The notes below the pieces were generated by a model. That model was not told where the DNA came from. It ran no database searches and saw nothing but the letters and a program-made list of their open reading frames with translations. Positions 43,149 through 55,224 of a stretch of DNA of 64,000 nt are shown here, in pieces. The DNA is taken from contig NW_025954965.1 in the NCBI RefSeq assembly GCF_022376445.1, forward strand, positions 682,001 to 746,000, in the 5' to 3' direction. This DNA comes from Fomitopsis serialis (lineage: Eukaryota; Basidiomycota; Agaricomycetes; Polyporales; Fomitopsidaceae). Numbering within the stretch: position 1 is the stretch's first letter; each line of letters begins with the position of its first letter. Both the position numbers and the translations under genes were made by a program.

Positions 43149-45964
43149 TTACAGAGCCTTCACCAGAGGAGACACAACCTCACCGCCCTTCTGCTTGTAG
43201 AAGGTGATGACCTTCTTGCTGACCGAAGCGATGTCTGCGCGGGCGAATTTCAGTTACACGTACAAGGACACCGTTCCGGGAGGGTACTCACTGCTGCCCG
43301 TAAGGCCGAACTTCTCGTAAATCTTCTTGTACGGACCAGACGCGCCCCAGCCAAACATGCCGAATTGCTGCGTAAAGATGACACTCAATACACGTCCACA
43401 CAGAACCCGAACGAGTCTCTCACCTCATGGCTGTACTTCTGCCATCCGAAGGGCTACAGAAGACACGATGCTATCAGTATCCGATTTCCAGAACTCAGCC
43501 ATACATTCGACTTACGAGAGGGCCTCAACCGCAAGGATCGGCGCACCGCTCCGGAGGACACTCAGGCGGTACTCCTGGGGCTGGAGGTCGAAGATGGACC
43601 AGCACGGCAGGCTGACCACCCGGACCTTGACACCCTCCGACTTGAGCTGCACAGCCGCCTCCAGCGCGATGCTGACCTCGCTACCCGAGCTGACGATCGT
43701 CAGCTCCTCGCCCTGCTCCTCGAGCACAACGTAGCCGCCCTTCGAGGCACGCTCGAGCGTGGACTCCTCGAGGTTGGGGAGGTTCTGCCGCGACAGCGAG
43801 AGAATCGACGGGGTGTGCTTGCGCGTGAGCGCCATATAGTACGCCGCCGACGTCTCGTTGCCGTCGGCCGGGCGCCAGAAGTCGATGTTGGCATGGCGCG
43901 GAAGTGCGCCGCAGTCTCGAAGGCTGGTGCGTAGGACCGTCCTCGCCCAGACCGATGGAGTCGTGAGTAGCTACGTAGAAAATCAGGCATCGATAATTAA
44001 GAAGGGCTCCTGACCACGTACCAACCCAGATGACCTGGTGCTTGCTGAGAGCCGATAGCCGAACAGCACCTGCCGCGTACGAAACGAAGTTCTGGAAAGA
44101 GGAATGTTATAGTCAGTACGTAACTCAGAGGTCAGTGCGGCGAAATACCACCATGAAGGTCGCGACGAACGGAATGACACCGCCGTATGCGTGCATGCCG
44201 TTCGCAATGCACCCATACCGTGCTCACGTACACCGTAGCGGATGTACGTCCCTTGTAGCTGCCGAGGCCAGTGCTCTCAGGCTGGAAGTCGATCATGGCC
44301 TTCGTCCGTGTCAAGTTACTGCCCGTAGGTCGGCGGAGCCGCCTATGAGCTCAGGCAAGATCGGGGTAATGGCGGTCAGCACGATCTCAGACAACTTGCG
44401 CGACGCCTGGGCAGCATCCGACGGCTTGTAGATGGGCAGGGACTTCTCCCAGCCCTCCGTAAGCTTGCCTGCAATGCGGCGCGAGAGCTCGGCGTGCTCC
44501 TTCGGATACTTCTGGCCGTAGGAAGCGAACAGCGCATCCCACTTCTTCTCGAGGCAGCACCGCGGGCAGCAACTGCGGCATAGACCTTGTAGGTGTCTTC
44601 TGGAACGTAGAAGGTCTTGTCCGCGGGAAGGCCGAACTTGGTTTCAGAGCCTGGATGTCATCGGCCTTGAGCGCTATACGACAGGATGTCATGAGTCGTC
44701 GCCGAATGAGCAACGATTACTACTGACGAGCGCCGTGAACACCATGTGTCCCTGCTGCTTGGAGCCGTAACCGATGGTTGTTCGCAAGCGAATAAGAGTG
44801 GGCTTGTTCTTCTCTTCTGGGCCTCGACGACGGCGTTGTAAATACCCTCCAAATCACTGAGATTGTAATTAGCAGAGGGTCGTACGAGTCGAGCGAATGA
44901 CGCACCGATCACCGTCGTCGACGTGTAGGACCTGCCAGCCGTACGAGAGGAACCTCTGCTCGACGTTCTCAGTAAAGGCAACGGCGGTGTCACCGTCAAT
45001 AGAGATGTCTGAAAGCGCGTCAGGGTGTACTCCGAATAGCTGAAGACAAATCTTACGGTTGTCATCGTAGAACTGACGAAGCGTTTAGTCAGTTTCTCCA
45101 GCATCGCAGAGGCAAGAGGCTCTCACGTAAATCAGGTTACCAAGCTGCAAGTGCCCCGCAAGACTAGCCGCCTCACTGGCAACGCCCTCCATCAAGCACC
45201 CGTCGCCGGTGAACACTGGTTGTCAAAATTAGACACTGTAACAACAAGTTCCGCATACGGTCGTCTCACCATATGTGTAGTTGTTTATGATGTCAAACCC
45301 ATCCTTATTGAACGTCGCAGCCAGGTGCGCCTGCGCGATGCCCAGGCCGACACCGTTTGCGAATCCCTGACCAAGAGGGCCGGTGGTGACTTCGATACCA
45401 TCTGTGTGCCCAGTCTCAGGGTGGCCGGGAGTCAGCGAATCAACTTGACGGAACTGCTTCAGGTCATCCATGGACAACTTGTAGCCGAGCAGATGGAGCA
45501 TAATGTACTGCAGGGCACAGCTATGGATGTTGTAAATTTCCGATCTACTGAGATCGCTGTTGGATAATTCTTACGCATGGCTGGAGAAGTCATGAGTCTC
45601 AGCGTACGGAAACGCGAACTACAACATACCCGTTAGAGAGAACAAATCGATCACGGTTAAACCACTTCGAGTTCTTGGGGTTAGCGTTGAAGAAGCTACC
45701 GCACGCACGAGAGTTGAGCGGAACGGTGGCAAACAACGATGATAGGACGCAACACACCGAGAGAAGAGGACGTGGGCAATTGGTGCCATCCCCATGGGAG
45801 CACCTGGGGATTCACACTGACTCTTCAGCGACGGCGCACGATGAAGCGAAGCACTGTCTACGCACCGGGGTGACCAGAGTTGCCTTACCGACGACATCCG
45901 CGGCGAGGGTACGGATGGTAGCAATGCAGACGTCGTCTGCGGAATCCTGGGTGAAGTTTGCCAT
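43149..45964 (-). CDS. TKL1: Transketolase, with several apparent frameshifts
   Basis: Transketolase moves two-carbon units in the pentose phosphate pathway using thiamine diphosphate. It begins [20 protein letters not shown], then [38 protein letters not shown], and [20 protein letters not shown]. The TPP motif runs from GDG ([20 protein letters not shown]) to [20 protein letters not shown]. The pyrimidine and C-terminal domains show KTKFGLP-type region (around 44,620-44,660), [63 protein letters not shown] and the end [20 protein letters not shown]. Single bases appear missing at about 43889, 43918, 44213, 44245, 44327 and 44550. Ten or so introns are needed. A TATA element sits 60 bases upstream. 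The motifs are otherwise intact, so assembly error is the likeliest cause. Confidence 0.92.
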
Positions 45965-46023
45965 GGCTGTACTGCTGTGAGACGGAGGGGGCGAGAGACG
46001 ATCCCCGCTCCGGTGCGATCGAC

Positions 46024-46029
46024 TTTATA
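46024..46029 (-). promoter_or_regulatory. TATA box of transketolase
   Basis: TATAAA on the minus strand (context cgctataaagtc), 60 bases before the transketolase ATG at 45964, within the 277-base divergent gap shared with CMC2. Confidence 0.55.
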
Positions 46030-46241
46030 GCGCGACGGATCACGTGCGAGCACTATCGTTGTCGCGGCCATTTCTCAGCCATCCCCTCCTTCCTCCCCGC
46101 TTTCTCACCGCCCATCGTCCCGAGCAGCAGCTTGACCAGCCTGTCAGGCGGCTGACACGCAGGTAGAGCCCTCGCGTGCTGCACTGTGTGAGCCTGCTCA
46201 ACACGGTCTGTTTCAGACTATCCTCCGTCGGCGCCGACGAG

Positions 46242-46610
46242 ATGCATCCCCAGCTGGAGACGGACAAGCGTCTTGGTGCGTCTCTGCGTTTTCTCCCCAC
46301 TGCTCACGCAGCTCGGCGCTGGCGTCTTACTCGGCTGCCGCCCGTCCAGTGTGCGGGGACTTCATTCAGGCCCTGAACGCCTGCCATGCCAATACATGGG
46401 CCAAGTGGACAGGAGGCTGCAACCAGGTGAAGCACGATCTAAACATGTGTCTGAGGAAAGAGGTAAGCCCGGGGTGTTGCTGATACTGCAGGGTGTATCC
46501 CGTTGAATACCTGGGTCCAGCGTGTCAATCGCACTACCAAGAACCGTGAGGGTGCGTTGGAGCGTCGGCAGAAAACCGAGCAAGTCTGGAAGGAACTTCG
46601 CGAGGAGTGA
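46242..46610 (+). CDS. CMC2: Cytochrome c oxidase biogenesis factor CMC2
   Basis: CMC2 is a twin CX9C protein of the mitochondrial intermembrane space needed for cytochrome oxidase assembly. Exon 1 gives MHPQLETDKRL, exon 2 CGDFIQALNACHANTWAKWT followed by GGCNQVKHDLNMCLRKE, and exon 3 RVNRTTKNREGALERRQKTE ending VWKELREE. The cysteines fit two CX9C pairs (CGDFIQALNAC and CNQVKHDLNMC). Introns are about 46277-46348 and 46462-46519. Length of about 80 residues is normal for the family. It is divergent from transketolase. Confidence 0.9.
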
Positions 46611-46979
46611 ACCATACTGCATCCCGTGTCCCTTGGATCCGGCCATGGCTTTCATCTCACATTGCCCTATTTCGACAGTTCATGGCTTTCCTATCACCGC
46701 AAAAGCATCCTCCCTGTACGCTCAATAGGGTCACGCTTGGCCTTTGTCAAACTGGTGCTTCGGCCCAGTTCACGCCAATTCTACAAACAGCTGCGATAGT
46801 CATGCAAGCTTATCATGGTTGTCTGCAAACTGTAACTGAAACGGAGCGCCCTGAAGTATCTGGGCGAGATGTATTGTGTTCAGGGAATCTTACAATATTC
46901 ATGCGACGAACGAACCCATTGCTCTTGACATGTGCTATCTTACAGGGTATGTCGTATTTACACTTTTGCTCACTTCTTT
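46611..46979. other. Convergent 3' flank of CMC2 and the GH31 gene
   Basis: These 369 bases lie between two facing stop codons. No gene was seen; the frame at 46607-47305 (+) runs opposite the GH31 exons and is a shadow. Confidence 0.45.
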
Positions 46980-49900
46980 TCAGAACTTCAGAGAGACCTC
47001 TGTCTGACCTTTGCTCACACTCGCCGCGACTTCATGCCCTCCCACAAACAGCTTCGCGGATGTCAGCTCCACACTCCCAGCAACGACATTCACGGTCACT
47101 TCTCCGCCTCTCTTTTCTGCCCGCACCGTCCCGGCCACAGCTGCCCCGTTTCCAACGGGTACATCAGCCTGGACGATCTGGCCGTCAGCCAACTCGTATA
47201 CTTGCACCTCCACGTCTTTGGAGTACTCGTAGTCTGGTCGACCGATGCCTTTTGGCCCGAGGCACAGCAAGGTTCCCGGCCGGACATAAACCGGTATCTC
47301 GTTGAGCGGGACGACCTCCTGCACCCACTGAGGGCCGTCGATTGTGCGGGTAGGGTGGAAGAACGATGTCCAGCGCCCCGCGGGGATGTAGTACTCCGTA
47401 TTCTCACCCTCCGGGACGAAGACGGGTGCGACGAGCAAGGAGGGCCCGAGCATGTATTGGCGGTCCAGGTGGTGAGTAGTCCGGTCAGCCAGAACTCGAT
47501 GAACATGGCTCGTTGAAGCGGGTGTCCGTGCGTACGCGCCGTCAGAGCCTGAGCATCAGATGTAAGACTGATAGAACAAGAACGACGTGGGAGAGACTCA
47601 CGAGGTTGTACAAGTACGGCATGAGCCGGTGTTTCGCGTCAAGGAAACGCGCCATGTATGCTGCGGTCTCTTCGCCGTAGTGCCATGGTACCCGGTAGGA
47701 CATTGAACCGTGGAGCCGAGAGTGGGAGGAGAACAGTCCATACGCGACCCATCGTTGGTAAATCTCTGGCGGAGGATGTCCCTATGTCCCAGGTATGAGC
47801 AAGATTCCGTGGGATCCCGTCCATATACCCACCTCAAATCCTCCAATGTCGTGCGATGCGAAGGCGAAGCCCGACGCTGTCAAGCTCAGGGCGCCGCGGA
47901 GGGACTCAGCCATGGCTTCGAACGTAGACTCGCAATCCCCTCCCCAGTGCTGCTCGTTGCGTCGGTGACCGTATTACCAGCTGCACTGAGTTGCATGAAC
48001 ACTCACCACCGGGAATCTGTGCACAGTCATTCAATGCCGCAGTTTCTACAGCATATGTCAGAACGTACCTCTGACCACCCGCGCTGGCGGCACGAGCAAA
48101 TACGACCGCTTCACCCTTGCCAAATCGGCGCTCCAGCACGCCGAACACCATCTCGTTGTAGATAACCGAGAACGCGTTGTGCATCCGCATTGGGTCGGAG
48201 CCATCATGGAAGACTACTTGCGCGTGTGGGATCCGCTCGCCGAAGTCCGTCTGAGATGCAAACATGTCAGGAGGGATGCATTGCTGGAGAGGCGTTAGAG
48301 TACCTTGAGGGTGTCCACGCCGAGGTCAATCAAGGCGTCCAGCTTGTTTTGGTACCATTGCCGTGCTGCTGGGTTCGTCACGTCCACGACACCCAGTCCT
48401 GGCTGCCACAGATCCCACCTTGACGTGAACAGAGTCGAACATTAAATCAAGAACGCTAGTATGTAATGCCACACTTACTGCCATGGCGTGCCGTCCGTGC
48501 GTTTAATCAGGTAGCCTTCCCTCAGCGCCTCCTGGAATATTGGCGACAACTGAGAAATGTATGGGTTGACTTGAGTACGCGGGGTCAGAAATTCCAGCAG
48601 CCGGTTTCCTATACGTATGCAACCTACTACTCCATACGCAGATCTTGACGCCGTATTTTTGCTTGATCTCAGCCAGGTACGCCTTCGGGTTCGGGAAGTT
48701 GTCCGGGTCGAACGTGAAGGAGCACCTATTGCAAACCGCGTCAGATCGGATGGCCACTTGGATTAACCACCTCGGCACGTACCACTCGTATTGCTTCATC
48801 CAGAAGCAGTCTAGGTGGAACACGCGGACGGGACAGTTGCGGTCCTGCATGCCCTGCAAGAATCCAGAGACGGTCTTCTCGTCGTACGAGGTGAGGAAGG
48901 ACGTCGACAGCCAGAGCCCGAATGTCCACGCGGGCAGCAACCTGGGCTGTCATGATCGCATCCGAATGTCACGCAGCAACTTTCGTGAGGCTTACGCTGG
49001 CCGTCCGGTGATGCGGGTGTAGCGCTCCAGGATCTGTATGGTTCGACGGCGCGTGAGTGAGCGGGCTGGTATGTCGCGGACGGGCAGGCTCACTTCCAGA
49101 GGTGTGGCGCCGTAGATGATGAAGTATTCAAGGCTCTCGCCGGCGACGCTGACTCCGACCCGGCTGACTTTCTCGCTGCCTACTTCAACTTCCACTTCGC
49201 CCGGATGATTGATAAAAACGCCGTAGTTGCGATTGGTAATGTAGAACGGCACGCATTTGTATGCCTGTTCGCTGGATGTTCCTCCATCTTGATTCCAGAT
49301 GCTGACTGACTGACCTTAGGCACCACGAGTCGTAAGTTACACCTGTATCTCGAATTTGACCACGACATACCATTCTTGATGAAAGCACCGAACTGCTCCC
49401 CGAGGCCGTAAATCAGCTCACCAGGAGAAAGGTTGAGCTCCGAGCTCGTGTAGCGGACACTGTCTGGAGGTTGCTCGGGGTGAGGGTTCGAACTGAAGTC
49501 GGTCGCAAGGCACGATCCGTTGGCCGCACTGCGCAGAGTCCACTTGTACGGAACGTCGTAGATCGCTTGATACTTCACTCCCGACGTCGTCAGGGTGCGC
49601 TGGGGAGAACGGAAGGTTATCGTATACGGATTCTCCGTGACTTCTGCGGTGAGGCCGCCGCTCGTGACTGTCCAGGAACCCACACCGTCAGCGAGCGTGG
49701 CAGCCGGAATGGGCGGATCGTCGGGGAAGAGCTGGAAGTTTGGCTTAGGGTCGACATGTCTGAAGTGGTCGATCTTGACTCCTATCACGCCTTCGCTAGG
49801 TGAGTGTACCCGAACACTCAAGAGCGGTCCTAGAGCGGCCGAGCTGCGTTAATATGGTGAAGTCATACATGGGCTTCGGAGCTTAAACGCACCTGCGAGA

Positions 49901-50040
49901 GTGTCTCCTCGGTGACGAATTGGCTTAGTCGCCACCTGAAGGTTGTAGCCATCGCCTTCCGGTAGTGCCTGGACGACCTGGAGGCCGTAGTGTCCCCTCA
50001 CCCCATTCTTCAGGAGCCAGAAACCGTCGTTGAAACGCAT
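46980..50040 (-). CDS. Glycoside hydrolase family 31, probable alpha-xylosidase
   Basis: GH31 retaining enzymes release alpha-linked glucose or xylose; this one resembles YicI-type alpha-xylosidases that act on xyloglucan oligosaccharides. It begins [20 protein letters not shown] and carries the N-terminal beta-sandwich ([18 protein letters not shown] near 49,390). The barrel has [20 protein letters not shown] and [16 protein letters not shown]. The nucleophile motif is [20 protein letters not shown], with Asp in TDFGE (near 48,240). The acid/base motif is ASHDIGGFE (near 47,840). The C-terminal sandwich includes [18 protein letters not shown] and [18 protein letters not shown], ending GQTEVSLKF. 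No signal peptide is evident, so it may be intracellular. More than ten short introns are needed. Confidence 0.88.
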
Positions 50041-50515
50041 GGCGGCCGTGGTACCAGGGAGTGGTCCAGGTCTTAACGGAAGCCACTGCGTGGGGGTGGG
50101 TGGTATATATTGCACTGAAGGGGTCTGCGGACCGCCGAAGCCGGCGCGGAGGGGCACATGGACATGGCTGGGAGCAGTTGTACAGGCATCGCGCCCACCG
50201 TGCTCGAAGCAGGCACTCAGATGACTGTTGGGCGCGACGTGTTGTTGAGGCTCTTGCCAGTGCGCGCACAATCACAACATGTAGTTCGTCTGCCCACATC
50301 AGCTCGCTTGAGTCGATGATCGACCGCGATCACCGCGCCACGATCACGTGTGGACATACTACCCGCCAGGTCGGCCTGGGGGTCGGGTTTGACACCATCA
50401 ACGCCCACGGCGTAACACCGCCCGTTGACCGACTCACGGCTGAGTAAGGTACCGAACAAGTAGTACAAGAACGTGCGCGTCGGCGAGGAAGACGGCACAA
50501 AGTACAAGGGCGAAC
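50041..50515. promoter_or_regulatory. Divergent intergenic region between GH31 and serine/threonine dehydratase
   Basis: The 475 bases between divergent starts should hold both promoters. Overlapping frames up to 141 codons exist on both strands without domains. No TATA box stands out. Confidence 0.4.
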
Positions 50516-51901
50516 ATGACCACTGCTGCCGATAGCGACCCCGAGAAACTCTGGCTCGAGACCCCACTCGTCTATTCGCCGCACATCTCTGCTCGCCTCG
50601 GCTGTAGTGTGTATCTGAAGCTTGAGGTGCGACTTCTATCACTTACGGCCCACGGTATTCAGGTGGCTGACGTCCGACAAAAATAGCACCTCCAGCCTGC
50701 CCAGTCCTTCAAGTCGCGCGGGATATCGTACTTCATCCTGCACGCACGTCGCAGACGTGGACCTGATGTCCATGTTGTCATTGCCTCTGGAGGGAATGCC
50801 GGCCTCGCCGCCGCCTGCGCGTCCAAGGCTCTCGGTCTTCGGTGTACCGTCTTCCTTCCAATGGGTGTCAGCGCATCCACCGTAGAGTTCATGAAGCGAG
50901 AAGGCGCAGAGATCGTTACCGTAGGCAAGATCTACCTCGATGCCCTCAAAGCGGCGGAGAAGGCTGTAGAAACGGACTCGAACGCGTACGGGCGACCATC
51001 CGCTTGCCCATGACGACACAGCTAATGACCCTCGTCACGGCCCTGCCTGCAATTGAACAGTATCATGGTCCCTGCTTATGACGAGCCCCTTCTCTGGGAA
51101 GGCCATAGCTCGATGATCGCAGAGCTCACCCGACAGCTACCCAACAAAGGCAAGCCGGACGCCATCTTCTGCAGCGTCGGCGGCGCCGGTCTCTGCGGCG
51201 GAGTTATGCTCGGCTGCAAGTCGGTCGGATGGGATGACGGTCAGTCCCACTTCTCCGCGCTCGTCAGAGCTTCTCACTAATTTGTCCGACAGTGTCTGTC
51301 GTCGCTCTCGAGACTACTGGGTCGAACTGTTTCTACCAGTCACTCGCTCTCAACCCCGGTGTGTTCTCCACTGGCACCACAGCCGAGCCCACGAAAGGTG
51401 TCCGCTCTGCATATTGCAACAAGTACGACGTGACCGTGGCGCACCTTCCCACTCTCACTTCACGCGCGACGTCGCTAGGTGCGAGCTCGCCTGCTTCGGG
51501 GTCAGTGCGCATGGCGCTCGACAGGAAGGGCGGGATAAAGAGCGTCTGCGTAGACGACGAACTAGCCATGCAAGCTGGGCTACTCTTTGCCGGTAGGCCT
51601 TCCCATATGACCAGTGTGGACCAGGTCTCTGAGCGCTCGCATCGCAGACGAACACAAGATACTCGCGGAGCTTGCCTGCTCGACCCCGCTCGTACCTGCG
51701 TACTCCCGCGAGCTGTTCGACAAACTTGTACCACCGTCCGCGTCTGGGGATCCGCGAACCGTCGTCTTCGTTGTGTGCGGAGGGTTCAAGATCTCGCTCG
51801 CGGAGTTCGAACAGTATCGGACCATCGTAGAGAGCAAGGTGAAGGGACAGACACACTGGGATGTGTTGTGTAACGGTGAGCAGTGGAAGATCGCCGTGTG
51901 A
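50516..51901 (+). CDS. L-serine/threonine dehydratase (PLP fold type II)
   Basis: The enzyme deaminates serine or threonine to the 2-oxo acid and ammonia. It begins MTTAADSDPEKLWLETPLVY and continues SARLGCSVYLKLE. After an intron come HLQPAQSFKSRGISYFILHA, with the PLP-binding Lys in SFKSRG, and HVVIASGGNAGLAAACASKA, the phosphate loop SGGNAG. Further blocks are LGLRCTVFLPMGVSASTVEF, MVPAYDEPLLWEGHSSMIAE, AIFCSVGGAGLCGGVMLGCK, VVALETTGSNCFYQSLALNP and the C-terminal VVCGGFKISLAEFEQYRTIV. Introns fit at about 50627-50688, about 50981-51059, 51239-51292 and 51593-51650, all in frame. Length is about 350 residues, normal for CHA1-like enzymes. No break was found. Confidence 0.9.
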
Positions 51902-52969
51902 GCACTGGGTTTTCTACTACTCTGCACTGTACTGTTTCCCACTGCGTTCGCACGTACTGCGTCAAATCGAAAGGTGCACACTTTTCGCCCTGGGCGAAGA
52001 TGATGTATCCAGGCGAGATGCCGGGCCGGCGCCCGCCACAGCAGCCACCGCCACTGGCCGCAGCAGCCACCTCAGGACTCGTCAAGTTTCCCCCTGGTGG
52101 CTGAAGCGCTGACTCCTGACATCGTCTTCGCGGAGCGTGATGGACACGTCCACATCGGTATGCGTTTGGCTGACATGAGTCACGAGGGCATGTCTTTTCT
52201 ACGACTTGCTTGCACCCCGCTTGCTCAGTACTTATGGCCTCAGTTGTTGTCGTCACGGAGGCTGGGGGCAGCTACCATGTCTTCGGCCGTCAGCCAGTGA
52301 CTGAACGTACTTACTTTCCTCCTTCGACTTCAATATGCTTCAATATTCAATGCCCAACGTTCACTGGCAGCGTTCAACATCACTCGGCGCCAATATGTTC
52401 AAACCTTACCACCCACAGGCAATAGCAAATAAACGCACGCGCACTCTACTTCCCAATGGCCAACCAGGACCACAAGGATTGCAGTGGTCTTTGTCAAGAT
52501 CATTGTGGGGATGCGACCGAGAAGATTACGGACGGTCCTCGCTGTCGTGGACGCTGTCGTAAGATTCGTATGGTTTCGCTGTCGGCCTATGTCTCACAAT
52601 ATCCACACGACGTATTAGCGCTGATCGTTCGGGATCCGATTCGCTCAGTACATGATGACAGCCACCTGGGCCGTGTGCACAGTGGGTGTGTGGCTGGCCG
52701 CTGGCCACAGGATGCAAGGCGAGGCGGGCGGCTGCTCCATCTCTTGTATTCGCCAACATAAATGTGGTTCTATGGTGCCGCCGGCCCAGCCGTGCGATAC
52801 AACCAACGATCCCAGTTCGGTGCTGACACGCAGAAACAAGCTGTACATGCTGACCTCTGGGCTAACTACTAGGCGACTTCGATCGAGATCATTTGATAAT
52901 TGGCATTGAATTGGCAGGTATATATGTACGCGACACATTGCTGCACCACTTGCACACCTGTTCGTAGCA
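51902..52969. other. Intergenic region between the dehydratase and the DUF6533-like gene
   Basis: About 1.1 kb without a secure gene. It contains a Pro/Ala-rich GCC repeat tract near 52,020-52,080. A 101-codon frame at 52,456 starts with a Cys-rich stretch (MANQDHKDCSGLCQDHCGD, then PRCRGRCR). No splice partners or family were found for it. Confidence 0.45.
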
Positions 52970-54646
52970 ATGTCGGCGGTTGAGCTCGAGTATGTGATTT
53001 CAATGCTCGATGTAGGGTGAGTGGCACCGTACTGGTCCTTATGTACTTGACGACTAATGGGATGGTCGAGCTGGTGGTAGATTCGTGGACAACTGCTGCT
53101 ATACCGCAGCGTGTAGTGAGTGCAGTCCGCTATGTCGCGTAGGTGTTTCTGGCTTACATGCACAGCAATTTATACATATGACCGCTGTCTCACCTTCTGG
53201 CGGGAAGTTGAGCTGCTATGGCGGCGCCCAAGCATGTCTACAGCAACGAGGCTGTACCTATTACTGCATTTCTCCATTGCGGTGTACCTGTATATAGGGA
53301 TGATATTGGCACTCTTCGTCACCAACTGTAAGGTGAAGTACAATCCCCCATTGGTGCGACGACTAGGCTGACTTGCTGTAGAGGTAGAACCTGAACACTC
53401 CGCCATGGTTCCAGACTTCCTCATGACTGCTTCATATAGCGCCTACATCTTGAATGTGGTACAGTTTTGTGCCGACACGATATTCCATATCGCTAATGGC
53501 GGTGCGAAGGAATTTCTACTCAGACTGTCATATTCTCACTCACAGTATCCGCCCTTCCCCACAGCCTTCACGGCCTTGCGTGCCTACGCCATCAGTTATC
53601 GCTCCGTGCCACTCGCAGTCGCAATTTGCCTGTTCCCGTAGTGGAGGCCGCGATAAACGTTGTACGTCCCTCGTCGTCACCTCTAAGCACACGTTTTTAA
53701 CAGCCACGACCGTCAGTATGAGATTTGCTCCCTCACCGAAGTATTAGTACCCCAACCTGTTGGCTGCGAAATCACCAACGGCGACAACTCTGCGATTAAT
53801 CGGTACGCCTCACGTCCTGTACAAGAGACTTGACTAGCTTCATTCAACGCACTCTAGATCATGTGCGGAAAATTTCCACTGACTTGCAACTGACTCTTGG
53901 GTGACGCCCTGCTGTCACCGAAACAGTGAATCCTGCTGCGCAAGCATCCACTGTTATCCCCGAGGTATTACTGCTAGCGGCGACCTGGCGCTATGTCTAC
54001 ACGACCAAACTCGCCAATGACGTGCAGATTAAGATTCCTGTGACAAAGCTCTTCCTCAGAGATGGTCAGCCAACGTTCAATCAGTTGCCTTCGTGTCTGA
54101 TTCATCTCCGAAAAAACGCGCCCCGCCGACAGGCACAATGTATTTTATGTGAGTACTAATAAAATATGCATTGGCACGTTAAAATTGACCTGGCCAAGCG
54201 CAATCTTCTGTCTTATGATCATCAATATCGTCGTGGACGCGACCACAGTCAGTATCGCCCATGCTTCAGCTTCAATGGTTCCTCTACCCCAGCATTGACA
54301 CCCACTTTGTAGACTGTTGTCGGAGAGATGACTCCCATTGCCTATGCGTGCGTCATTTGCAATGTTCGACATGAGTACTTACCATCTATCTGAGACCCCG
54401 AACAGACTGCAAACAATCCTGCTCTCGCACTTCTACCTCAATTTGCACAAAGCCTATTTGTCTGGTGTCGACACATCTGCCCCATCAGAAATGTCGGACG
54501 TCCGTTTCGCGCGTCTGGTAGGAAGCCTTGCTGGCTCGCTTCCCCGCGGGCCAGGTATCTCTCCGGGGGAAGATATGACTATGGGCAGCAACTGGGAAAT
54601 AGACGAGGGGTTAGCGGATGTGCGAGCAATCGATGTCGAGCAGTAA
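52970..54646 (+). CDS. DUF6533-like seven-transmembrane protein
   Basis: This family of multi-pass membrane proteins is expanded in Agaricomycetes and of unknown function; a receptor role is often supposed. The start MSAVELEYVISMLDVG is followed by the family's N-terminal hallmark DRCLTFWREVELLWRRP (53,190-53,230). Helices follow: LYLLLHFSIAVYLYIGMILA, then AYILNVVQFCADTIFHIA, FTALRAYAISYRSVPLAVAI with the conserved LRAYA, and a Cys-containing outer loop YEICSLTEVLVPQPVGCEIT. Next come STVIPEVLLLAATWRYVYTT, KIPVTKLFLRDG and a hydrophobic segment near 54,200. The last exon reads LQTILLSHFYLNLHKAYLSG and ends with an acidic tail. Eight or so exons are inferred, and several joints are uncertain because frames change more often than clear splice sites allow. 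Some damage is possible. Confidence 0.7.
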
Positions 54647-55224
54647 CGCGGAACTCGAGACCGGTACCTCGGGTCTACTCGAGTCAGGGCATCCTTCTGT
54701 TGAGGTTCCGAGGGTCGTATTCGTTATCGCATGACCTGCATTCATGTGTCGCTCTTGTCTTGACCGTTAGCTGTATCACAACATCTACTAGTACTCAGCG
54801 AAGGATTGGTGCACTGAAGTGAAGGTCATCGGGGGATCCCTGTCATTGAGGCTTCAACTGCGCGTAGTTCTGCGCTGAAGGTCTAACAATATGGAATCAA
54901 ATGGTAAGCTACTTACAGAATGATTGATAGAGACGACGCCCGACTAGAACAGATAGGAATCAAGCTTTCTAGTCAAGAGATCGTTCAGTATCCTAGCCGA
55001 TAGGCTAGAGGATGCAGAGCAATGGCGAGCAGTGGGGGTTTGCAATGCATGCTAGATGTATAGGTACAATGTGCAGAGCGGGTGCGTTATACAGACATGT
55101 GGATGATGACTGCACAAAGAGTCAGTCGCGTCATCGGTGAGAAAAGCAACGTTATTCTCACTCCAAATAACATGTCACCTTCGAGGCCGTAGACCGACGT
55201 AGATGCTACTTCGTGCATCACGTC
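54647..55224. other. Intergenic region between the DUF6533-like gene and PET100
   Basis: These 578 bases between facing stop codons hold no open frame of note. A run of short repeats of gatagag/ctatag type is present but no structured repeat was seen. Confidence 0.45.
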
